Shown here: piece after piece, positions 1 to 4,836 of the stretch
Position numbering within the stretch: position 1 is the stretch's first letter
How the letters are laid out: the number at the start of each line of letters is the position of its first letter
Source: a virus
Strand: one strand, 5' to 3'
Length of the DNA stretch: 35,303 bases
IMG/VR virus record: IMGVR_UViG_3300047377_000170
Location: 1 to 35,303 of that record
Notes under the pieces: generated by a model
Databases searched by the model: none
What the model was told of the DNA's origin: nothing
Seen by the model: only the letters and a program-made list of their open reading frames with translations
Translations under genes and position numbers: made by a program

Positions 1-162
1 TTTTGCTATCTCACCGGTAGCATTGTACTCCACCATGACACCGTACTTTCTACACGTCTCTTGGCTAAGTCTTCTGTCGGGTATAGCTGCAACAACACCT
101 GATGATGTCATATCTTCCAATGGCCTCCTTGGTTGGGGCTGTAGTGTTACTACATTGCCATT
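1..162. repeat. Left copy of a 162-bp contig-end direct repeat
   Basis: Bases 1-162 match 35142-35303 with no gaps and four mismatches (positions 1, 18, 22 and 40); bases 41-162 are identical. In the primase reading frame three differences are silent and one swaps Thr for Ala. This is the end redundancy expected when a circular or terminally redundant genome is assembled from more than one strain. It lies inside a coding gene, so it is unlikely to be the packaged terminal repeat. Confidence 0.9.
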
Positions 163-306
163 TGATTGTTCGTGATGACCGCAACCTGCTGAAAAGCAAT
201 GCGCTGACCCGCTGCTATAGCGAGCCAGTGCATCTTTAGAACCACACTGGGGGCATGGTTCATGCCTTACAAACGGATCATCTTTGCCGTGGCTATAGCT
301 CTGCAT
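1..306 (-). CDS. Primase-helicase, N-terminal part (zinc-binding domain); continues at the right end
   Basis: These are the first 102 codons of the T7 gp4-like primase-helicase, running off the left edge and continuing in frame at 35141. The ATG at 306 overlaps the end of the ssDNA-binding gene by 14 nt. The sequence shows a gp4-type zinc-binding domain with Cys18 and Cys21 (CPQC), then Cys37 and Cys42, followed by histidines. In T7 gp4 this domain recognises the primase template site. When the contig is closed, the reading frame is kept and the protein is 549 residues, close to the 566 of T7 gp4A. The rest of the gene is described at 33798-35303. The gene was split only by the position of the contig break. 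Confidence 0.9.
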   Translation of the reverse strand, partial: MQSYSHGKDDPFVRHEPCPQCGSKDALARYSSGSAHCFSAGCGHHEQSNGNVVTLQPQPRRPLEDMTSSGVVAAIPDRRLSQETCRKYGVMVEYNATGEIAK

Positions 307-664
307 CTATCCCACTGCTGTCCTCGGCTACCTCTACTACCCTGATAGCATTCAGGTATGTAGGTGTGCCGTGTACAGGGTGCGGAGTGCCTGTTTTGTA
401 GCTTAGGCGTACCACAGAACCCCGTGGGATATTACCCACAAAGGGTTGATCGTTAGCGTCAATTACCTTGACGTTGAACTTACTAGCAAACTTGCGTTGC
501 TTGTCTCCATTGTAGTCCTTCAGCTTTACACCTTGCTCAGACAAAATCTGTGCATTGTCATCGTCCAAGGTTACAGTTAGGGTATACCGTCCTGTGTCCT
601 GTCCGTTATACACCTCAGTGCTGTCCAAGTGAGCGAAAGCTGCTTTACCACTTACTACTGCCAT
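293..664 (-). CDS. Probable ssDNA-binding protein (T7 gp2.5-like OB fold)
   Basis: A 123-residue protein just upstream of primase-helicase. Short beta-strand-like stretches (YTLTVTL near residue 28, a central KFNVKVID, then GSVVRLSYKTG) and an acidic C-terminal tail (residues 111-123) resemble the gp2.5/DUF2815 type of phage OB-fold ssDNA-binding protein. In those proteins the acidic tail contacts the polymerase and helicase. The position next to the helicase supports this. A good ribosome site (AGAGGT) lies upstream of the ATG, and one copy of a CTTTAG repeat array touches it. The assignment rests on pattern and context only. A replisome protein is likely; the exact family is less certain. 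Confidence 0.6.
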   Translation of the reverse strand: MAVVSGKAAFAHLDSTEVYNGQDTGRYTLTVTLDDDNAQILSEQGVKLKDYNGDKQRKFASKFNVKVIDANDQPFVGNIPRGSVVRLSYKTGTPHPVHGTPTYLNAIRVVEVAEDSSGIDAEL

Positions 665-673
665 GTTATCTAC

Positions 674-758
674 CTCTAAAGTTTACTAAAGTTAACTAAA
701 GAGAACTAAAGATATACCATAATGATTAACATAATGTTTACCTTTGTTCTCTTTAGAG
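674..758 (-). promoter_or_regulatory. Array of CTTTAG hexamers at exact 10-bp spacing upstream of the ssDNA-binding gene
   Basis: On the minus strand CTTTAG occurs four times at 676-681, 686-691, 696-701 and 706-711, each followed by a 4-nt spacer. The period of 10 bp puts every copy on the same helical face. An inverted copy (CTTTAG on the plus strand) lies at 751-756, and CTCTAAAG/CTTTAGAG at 674-681 and 751-758 form an inverted pair. The last copy overlaps the ribosome site of the gene starting at 664. It looks like an operator, or repeated binding sites for a phage regulator or ssDNA-binding protein. Function is inferred. Confidence 0.55.
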
Positions 759-762
759 TACT

Positions 763-789
763 AGTGTAGCATTATTTTCCTTGTGTCAA
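763..789 (-). promoter_or_regulatory. Possible weak leftward sigma70 promoter
   Basis: Minus strand: a perfect TTGACA (784-789) and a TACACT (763-768) separated by 15 bp. The -35 overlaps the last codons of the small zinc-ribbon gene and points at the CTTTAG array and ssDNA-binding gene. The spacer is short and the -10 is poor, so this is tentative. Confidence 0.25.
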
Positions 790-948
790 CCTCCTTACCT
801 CTAAAAGTTTATTATACAATTCTTGGACATCGTTATCCTGCACCTTTTGCTCTGGGAATCTAGCCTTGATTGACTCCACGTTGCACGGGTGACATAGATC
901 ACCTTTGTCGGTGTCCTCCATGAGTGCATCACATGCCTTGCATCTCAT
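772..948 (-). CDS. Small zinc-ribbon phage protein
   Basis: 58 residues if started at ATG 948. I prefer this start because GGAAG lies 9 nt upstream; an in-frame ATG at 972 would overlap the previous gene by 23 nt and lacks a good site. The N-terminus (MRCKACD, Cys3 and Cys6) and a later CHPC pair (Cys19, Cys22) form a CxxC-x12-CxxC zinc-ribbon pattern. It belongs to a common type of small phage protein that begins MRCKAC and is found in replication regions. The C-terminal half looks helical. No function is known to me. Confidence 0.6.
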   Translation of the reverse strand: MRCKACDALMEDTDKGDLCHPCNVESIKARFPEQKVQDNDVQELYNKLLEVRRLTQGK

Positions 949-949
949 A

Positions 950-1189
950 TTAATGTACTTCCTGTGACTCATTGCCTACCAATTGCGCGTACATAGCCTC
1001 TAATTCGTCCGTAGAGCGACTTTCTAGGTCATCATGTAGGTAGGCGCTGCACATGGCTAACATCTCGCTAACGGCCATTACGTTAAGCCTGTACTCACCT
1101 ATAGTATTCACGATAATGTCACGCCTTTGTTGCTCTGGGTCTGGTTCTTGGTCATCCGTCACGTCTTCCTGCCAGTATGTTGTACTCAT
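950..1189 (-). CDS. Small acidic hypothetical protein
   Basis: 79 residues, rich in Asp, Glu and Gln in the first 25 positions, then a probable helical segment with several Met and Leu. The ATG overlaps the stop of the upstream 56-residue gene (ATGA), indicating translational coupling in the leftward operon. I do not recognise the family. Confidence 0.5.
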   Translation of the reverse strand: MSTTYWQEDVTDDQEPDPEQQRRDIIVNTIGEYRLNVMAVSEMLAMCSAYLHDDLESRSTDELEAMYAQLVGNESQEVH

Positions 1190-1356
1190 TTCACCACCTT
1201 CGTTTCAGTTAGCCCATGCCAATCATTAATCTTCAAGCCTGACAACTTCCTATCATGCGGTATATACCATGATCGTAAGCCAAGGTGCAAGCCAGTGTAG
1301 CATCGGCCTCTGGTGATGCCATAGCGAGTTTTTTCTTTGCGTAGTCTGTAGATCAT
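1186..1356 (-). CDS. Small basic hypothetical protein (56 aa)
   Basis: A short open frame filling the space between two neighbours, coupled to both by ATGA overlaps (1353-1356 and 1186-1189). The product is basic and aromatic (MIYRLRKEKTRYGI at the start; a WYIPH segment near residue 30). The exact fit between neighbours, same strand and start/stop overlaps are the evidence that it is real. No family recognised. Confidence 0.5.
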   Translation of the reverse strand: MIYRLRKEKTRYGITRGRCYTGLHLGLRSWYIPHDRKLSGLKINDWHGLTETKVVK

Positions 1357-1484
1357 TGCTTTTTATCCTTACGGGTTAGTTGTTTGCCTGTATAGCATGA
1401 GGCGCATTGTAGCGCCCCATTGTTTTTCACCATCAAGTCTATGCGCTTGATTGTATCACAAGTGCTGCATGGTTTGTTTTTCAT
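1353..1484 (-). CDS. Small zinc-ribbon protein (43 aa)
   Basis: A 43-residue product with two CxxC pairs (Cys6/Cys9 and Cys27/Cys30), ending in a lysine-rich tail. The spacing CxxC-x17-CxxC is a typical minimal zinc ribbon. The start overlaps the stop of the 85-residue gene (ATGA at 1481-1484), and the stop overlaps the next start. Small zinc-ribbon proteins of this kind are often early phage proteins that bind nucleic acid or host factors. The specific role is unknown. Confidence 0.6.
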   Translation of the reverse strand: MKNKPCSTCDTIKRIDLMVKNNGALQCASCYTGKQLTRKDKKQ

Positions 1485-1738
1485 AGTTGCTCGACCTCTA
1501 TCACGTCAGTATCTAAAACGTCGTCTATATTTTCTGCCTTCCTGTTGGCTATCCTTGCTAAATCTATGGCATCTTGTGGGCTGTAGGCTTTGACCGTCAA
1601 CTCTACAGTGACTACATATTCCTGCGGCTCCGTGTAGCCTTCTGCGCCGTGTAGCGCCTCTATGGCCGCAGAGTCTACACGCTCCCTAGCTGCATCCACG
1701 TTACCGATAGCGTTGCCTAGTGTGTTGAATAAATCCAT
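1481..1738 (-). CDS. Hypothetical protein with a short alpha/beta domain
   Basis: 85 residues. The N-terminal half is probably helical. Residues 40-85 read like a small beta-alpha-beta unit (YVVTVELTVKAYSPQDAIDLA), a pattern seen in many small phage proteins of unknown function in which AYSPQDAI-type helices follow a strand. It has an AAGGA ribosome site. It sits between a membrane-protein gene and a zinc-ribbon gene in the leftward operon. Confidence 0.55.
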   Translation of the reverse strand: MDLFNTLGNAIGNVDAARERVDSAAIEALHGAEGYTEPQEYVVTVELTVKAYSPQDAIDLARIANRKAENIDDVLDTDVIEVEQL

Positions 1739-1750
1739 AGTCTTTGTTCC

Positions 1751-1906
1751 TTAGTTAGTGAGTCCGATTAGCATAGTCCAGACAATCCAAACAAACAATA
1801 CCCCAGACAGCATGACGCTACCGTTGGTTGTTGCTCTATAGATTGCCTCCTGTCTTCTTTCTTCTTCGCGTTCTTCGCGTATGGTCTTTGTGTAGTCTTT
1901 TCGCAT
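1751..1906 (-). CDS. Small single-pass membrane protein (51 aa)
   Basis: A 51-residue frame. A strongly charged N-terminus (KTIREEREEERRQE) is followed by one hydrophobic segment of about 20 residues (SVMLSGVLFVWIVWTMLIGL) and a three-residue tail. The ATG shares its A with the stop of the upstream gene (TAATG at 1904-1908), so translation is coupled. The topology is probably N-in with the helix near the C-terminus. It could be an early inner-membrane effector (superinfection exclusion, host modulation) or a holin-like protein. No family is recognised. Confidence 0.6.
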   Translation of the reverse strand: MRKDYTKTIREEREEERRQEAIYRATTNGSVMLSGVLFVWIVWTMLIGLTN

Positions 1907-2148
1907 TATTTTAGGTCTCCCCTAGTGAATCCAAAGCGAGCCAAGGATTGCACAAGGTGACGTTCTAACACCTCGGCCTCGCTTATTTCTTCCTTTGTCC
2001 TTTTCTCAATGTCGCTATGTGCTATCTGTAGGCGCATGTCGGGCAATTCTTCGCGGGAAAGTCTTATGTTGAAGAATGGCCCAGCGTCGCTGTTTACTGT
2101 TTCAATTGTGGCGAATGTGTCGCCTGTGGTGTTTGTTGCGGTTCTCAT
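1906..2148 (-). CDS. Hypothetical protein (80 aa)
   Basis: Starts four bases after the previous stop, with GGGAG upstream, and ends in the TAATG junction with the small membrane-protein gene. The sequence suggests two beta strands (residues 11-30) followed by helices rich in Glu, Arg and Leu. A plus-strand frame over the same bases is hydrophobic but has no operon context. I do not recognise the family. Confidence 0.5.
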   Translation of the reverse strand: MRTATNTTGDTFATIETVNSDAGPFFNIRLSREELPDMRLQIAHSDIEKRTKEEISEAEVLERHLVQSLARFGFTRGDLK

Positions 2149-2152
2149 GCTT

Positions 2153-2344
2153 TTATGCTCCCTGTTGTTGTTGTATTCTTGCTATCCGTCGGTGCTGGTC
2201 TGCTATGCACTTTTGAAAGTACTCAACCTCTAACGGTGATGGGTTTACCTTGCCTGCTAGTGTTTGCTCTAACCCGTAAAGGATTGCTTGCTCAATATCC
2301 ACCATGTTTTGGATATATTTTGCTTCCTGTTGTGCTGTTGTCAT
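2153..2344 (-). CDS. Small helical hypothetical protein (63 aa)
   Basis: Overlaps the upstream stop by ATGA (2341-2344). The product looks all-helical, with Gln-rich ends (MTTAQQEA and RIQQQQGA) and heptad-like hydrophobics between, so a short coiled coil or helical hairpin is likely. No function can be given. Confidence 0.5.
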   Translation of the reverse strand: MTTAQQEAKYIQNMVDIEQAILYGLEQTLAGKVNPSPLEVEYFQKCIADQHRRIARIQQQQGA

Positions 2345-2673
2345 GTAAACATTTCCTCCGCTATTTCTAACATAAACTCAATATCCTCGGGGCTATGCCA
2401 TTCGTCGGGATAGTCCGACATATTTTGCGAGTCTGCAACATATCGCAACATCTCATCCGGTAAGATAGGGGCCTTCGTGCAATGCTTAGGCTTTGAAGGC
2501 AAACCGGCCCTTTCGCGTAATCTTCCCATGTTAGGCTTAAAAGCGTTGCAGCCTAATACCCTAAACCGCGCTGCTACCTGTAAATAGGGCATATCCTCTC
2601 CAGTGTAATGCTCTATGTCGTGCAATTCGTCGTTGTCCCACGGTTCTCCGCAGTGTTTACAGTATATATCCAT
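2341..2673 (-). CDS. Conserved phage protein with N-terminal zinc-binding CxxC
   Basis: 110 residues. The N-terminus reads YCKHCGEPWDNDELH (Cys5, Cys8), a motif I know from many small phage proteins of unknown role; Cys42 and Cys65 could complete a metal site. The rest is acidic and probably helical, ending in an ISM-type pattern (EFMLEIAEEMF). It has an AGAGGA ribosome site and is coupled to the next gene by an ATGA overlap. Confidence 0.6.
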   Translation of the reverse strand: MDIYCKHCGEPWDNDELHDIEHYTGEDMPYLQVAARFRVLGCNAFKPNMGRLRERAGLPSKPKHCTKAPILPDEMLRYVADSQNMSDYPDEWHSPEDIEFMLEIAEEMFT

Positions 2674-2696
2674 CGTTTTGTTTTCCTCTTTTGTTG

Positions 2697-3455
2697 TTAA
2701 ATGTTAACCGCTGGCACTAATGCCGTGTTGAAGTTTGCAGCCCGTGTACCGTGTACCGTAATAGCTACGGACTGTTTTTTACCATCACAAAGTCCACATT
2801 GCAAGCATGACAAGCCTTGGCTATCGGATAGACATTCAATTTCGTTGTCCATTAGACTGTCCCCAGCCATTGCTACACGGAAGGTCTGGTATCCTTGTTG
2901 CTGGTATTTCGTGGCTTGTCGTGGGCTATCGGCACTAACCATGCATAGGGACGCAATGCGAGCATCAAAAGCCTTGTGTCTGGCTTGGTGAGTGTATCCA
3001 GTGTGACCTATACACAAGTCTGTGATGGTCTGCCATACGCTAAAAGGTGCCGCTGCTGGGTCGCCATAGGCACCTAGTCTAATCTTGCGACCAGCAAACA
3101 GTGAGGCGTGTTCTGCTAGGTTAAACAAGGGATATTTGCCAGCCTTATATGTCCGGTATACCGCAGCCGGTGCTTGTCCGATGTTAACGTAACATGCGCC
3201 GCCAGTGCTTTGTCTGTGGACACAATTGCCACAAATAGAGGAATCTGCACCTAGATCTAGCGCCTCTAATGGGTGCATATCGGCTCGGATAATCCACGTC
3301 TGCACCATGTCGCCAGTTTTGACATTGGATGACTTAAACGTAGCAATAACGGCTATTGGTGCGTCGTCTAGTACGCTTGGCCCTTCATACAGTACAACAC
3401 CATTAACTTTGGGTGCTGATTTAATCTTGATCTTTGCGCCTAGTAACTTTGCCAT
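2697..3455 (-). CDS. Conserved cysteine-rich phage protein (possible metal or Fe-S protein)
   Basis: 252 residues. I recognise the pattern as a widespread phage and bacterial family of unknown function, marked by TGDM-QTWI-RAD (residues 47-59), CGNC (75-78) with Cys88, RLGAYGDPA (126-134), HTGYTH (151-156) and a closing cysteine cluster (Cys208, Cys217, Cys220, Cys223). The two cysteine groups and the invariant-looking GYTH suggest a bound metal or Fe-S cluster and perhaps an enzyme. No membrane segment. The ribosome site is AAGGT. It is separated from the first gene of the block by a three-hairpin cluster, which may control it. Its chemistry is unknown. Confidence 0.65.
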   Translation of the reverse strand: MAKLLGAKIKIKSAPKVNGVVLYEGPSVLDDAPIAVIATFKSSNVKTGDMVQTWIIRADMHPLEALDLGADSSICGNCVHRQSTGGACYVNIGQAPAAVYRTYKAGKYPLFNLAEHASLFAGRKIRLGAYGDPAAAPFSVWQTITDLCIGHTGYTHQARHKAFDARIASLCMVSADSPRQATKYQQQGYQTFRVAMAGDSLMDNEIECLSDSQGLSCLQCGLCDGKKQSVAITVHGTRAANFNTALVPAVNI

Positions 3456-3484
3456 TGTCTTACCTTGTTGTTGTGTTGGGCTAA

Positions 3485-3553
3485 GGTAGCAGAGCTACCG
3501 CGCAGCTTCGCTGCTAATGCTGCCACTGATAACCCCTGAATGCAAGGGTTATC
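3485..3553. other. Cluster of three perfect hairpins in a 107-bp gap
   Basis: Three inverted repeats in a row: GGTAGC-AGA-GCTACC (3485-3499), GCAGC-TTC-GCTGC (3502-3514) and GATAACCC-10 nt-GGGTTATC (3528-3553). None is followed by a clear T tract on either strand, so they are not typical terminators. The middle one reads GCGAAGC on the minus strand, a sequence known to fold into an unusually stable DNA mini-hairpin. They lie in the leader of the 252-residue gene. Roles in RNA processing, attenuation or single-strand initiation are possible. Confidence 0.65.
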
Positions 3554-3562
3554 TATAGGGCA

Positions 3563-3976
3563 CTATTCCTTTGTTGTCTCTGTTACTTGCTGAATCATAA
3601 GAATGCGTTTACGGCTCTTACAATCCGCTGCCCAGTCTTCTAGGACACCATCGCGCACGCAACTAATGTGGCCCCTTGTGTGTAACAAAAATGTTCCTGT
3701 TTTTGGCAGTACCCTAGTTGCTGTGGCTAAGGTCTTGGGCCAAGGGTGGTGCATAGATACCCAAGGATTATGCTTATAACCTAAGTCTCTTAGGACTGAG
3801 TAAGTCCACACTTGATTAGTGCCCTTACCTTGCTTGCGCCCTTTCTTATGTAGCAAACTACGGGCCTTGCCGAAGGGTACTCGCGCCGCTACTGATACAG
3901 CAATGACAGCACAATAGCCTTCCTCTCTTGGGTAATACTTTCGCGCTACCCTTGATAGTTCTTCATAAGTGAACAT
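3563..3976 (-). CDS. Papain/C39-like cysteine peptidase candidate, first gene of the leftward block
   Basis: 137 residues, started by an ATG with a strong GGAGG site. A Cys at the start of a helix (GYCAVIAVSVAA, Cys22), a later HISCV (His103) and an Asp two residues after a Leu-Glu turn (Asp114 in LEDW) match the order and spacing of a Cys-His-Asp triad in small papain-fold enzymes (C39, NlpC and related folds). There is no signal peptide or membrane segment, so it would act in the cytoplasm. As the first gene of the early-type block it is placed where host-takeover genes usually lie. The triad is read from sequence; peptidase activity is an inference, and a deamidase or a dead fold is possible. 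Confidence 0.5.
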   Translation of the reverse strand: MFTYEELSRVARKYYPREEGYCAVIAVSVAARVPFGKARSLLHKKGRKQGKGTNQVWTYSVLRDLGYKHNPWVSMHHPWPKTLATATRVLPKTGTFLLHTRGHISCVRDGVLEDWAADCKSRKRILMIQQVTETTKE

Positions 3977-4345
3977 GTCAAACCTCCGCTATAACTTACT
4001 GCTAACCTCTATCTCTAAAGGCTACCAGTAAGCCTTGCCGTAATGCTTGAGACCTTAGCACCGGCTCACAAGAAGCCTTCTCGGTCTACTAGATAAGCCT
4101 ACGGCTAGGCTTTGGAAGTCTTTGCTAGTATCTTGCCGCTGCGCGCCCCGTCCTAGGCCAGTGTATTGCGTGTCGCTTTAAGGCTATGCAAAGAGTCAGA
4201 AGCGTTGGCGTTTCTTGGCTTGCCCCTTATCACGACCCTAGGATCGTAAGGCAAGCTAGGTATTGATCCCGAAGGCTTCAACCTCTGACTTGGGATAAAC
4301 TTTGCCAGCGTCTTAACACAAACGCAAGGATCTAAAGACAACACA
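3977..4345. other. Non-coding, hairpin-rich leader or intergenic segment
   Basis: About 370 bp with no credible gene. It holds several inverted repeats: AAGCCTA-cggc-TAGGCTT near 4096-4113, AGAAGCG-ttgg-CGTTTCT near 4199-4216 (one G-T pair), and a long interrupted stem from CTTGC near 4217 to GCAAG near 4256 enclosing ACGA/TCGT and a CCTAGG loop. The element AGGCTT/AAGCCT recurs. If the leftward promoter lies near 4390, this would be a long structured 5' leader of the first gene. No tRNA or known riboswitch was recognised. Confidence 0.45.
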
Positions 4346-4364
4346 AGTTAGACAGTAGTTAGAC
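4346..4364. repeat. Two inverted core copies of the iteron (AGTTAGAC)
   Basis: AGTTAGAC occurs at 4346-4353 and 4357-4364, spaced 11 bp. It is the reverse complement of GTCTAACT, the core of the four 31-bp iterons at 4456-4565. Direct and inverted copies of one core flanking a probable promoter suggest binding sites for a single protein. Confidence 0.6.
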
Positions 4365-4385
4365 ATAGTTATGCCCTTATTGGGT

Positions 4386-4431
4386 ACTATATAGACTCTC
4401 ACACTCTCAAGTTCTCTCAAGTCCACTCAAG
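4386..4431 (-). promoter_or_regulatory. CTTGAG boxes at 10-bp spacing with a TATATAGT element; possible activated leftward promoter
   Basis: On the minus strand CTTGAG occurs at 4426-4431, 4416-4421 and 4406-4411, each with a 4-nt spacer, followed 11 nt further by CTATATAGT (4386-4394). No good -35 sits 17 bp from the -10-like element. The layout fits a promoter that needs an activator bound to helically phased boxes. The hexamer differs by one base from the CTTTAG array at 676-711. Confidence 0.4.
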
Positions 4432-4455
4432 CAAACCATTAGACTACCTCGCGCC

Positions 4456-4565
4456 CCTAAGTCTAACTGTTGTACTCTTTAGCGTACCTAAGTCTAACTG
4501 TTGGGCTTAGTGGTACGCCTAAGTCTAACTGTTGTACTCTGTGGTGCGCCTAAGTCTAACTGTTG
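4456..4565. repeat. Four 17-bp iterons at exact 31-bp period
   Basis: The sequence CCTAAGTCTAACTGTTG is present without change at 4456-4472, 4487-4503, 4518-4534 and 4549-4565. The 14-bp spacers are related to each other (two begin TACTCT). A period of 31 bp is close to three helical turns, so a protein bound to each copy would sit on one face. Arrays like this are usually replication iterons or operators. Confidence 0.85.
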
Positions 4566-4770
4566 GGTCATGGGGCTAACGATAAAGGTACGGGGGGCCG
4601 CTGGCGCTGCTGTTAATTATTGTAGTAGGCACTCAGGTTCTCAAAAGTAAAAATTAGAAAACTACAGTAAAATAATAAAAAAGTAAGTAATTACTAACTT
4701 ATGTAACCTCTTGAATACACAAGAAAAGTTAAAACTTAGATCAAGTCAAGAAAATAACAGTAAAAAGTAC

Positions 4771-4799
4771 TTGACAAATGCTAAAAAATATGCTATAAT
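4771..4799 (+). promoter_or_regulatory. Consensus sigma70 promoter of the structural block (P1)
   Basis: A perfect TTGACA (4771-4776) and a perfect TATAAT (4794-4799) separated by 17 bp, directed at the gene starting at 4837. The spacer and leader are nearly shared with the promoter at 10612-10640: both have TTGACAAAT, an A-run, TATG before the -10, GTATTCTT (4806-4813) and AAGGTAAA before the ATG. Host RNA polymerase should read this strongly. Confidence 0.92.
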
Positions 4800-4836
4800 A
4801 AATAGGTATTCTTAGATAGCTTAAGGTAAATACATT

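Larger units (their letters stand above)
4346..4770. other. Candidate replication origin / divergent control region
   Basis: The segment combines features usual for origins and control regions: four iterons at an exact 31-bp period, two inverted core copies, three 10-bp-phased CTTGAG boxes, and then about 150 bp (4615-4770) very rich in A and T with a near-perfect 20-bp palindrome at 4681-4700 (one mismatched pair). It lies at the divergence point of the replication and structural blocks. Function as an origin is inferred; no replication-initiator gene is recognised, so it may be purely transcriptional. Confidence 0.45.

Noticed and set aside
4153-4344. 63-codon leftward ORF in the control region
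   Set aside because: It needs a TTG start, has no ribosome site, and lies over strong inverted repeats in a region without other genes.
4456-4565. CRISPR-like array
   Set aside because: Repeats are only 17 bp with 14-bp spacers that resemble each other, and there are no cas genes. Iterons or operators fit better.
4456-4565. Tandem promoters inside the iterons (TTAGAC, 17 bp, TACAAC on the minus strand)
   Set aside because: The spacing is right but both boxes match the consensus poorly, and the third unit lacks the -10-like part.
3977-4836. tRNA genes in the largest intergenic region
   Set aside because: No T-arm GGTTCRA-type sequence with a matching acceptor stem was found on either strand.
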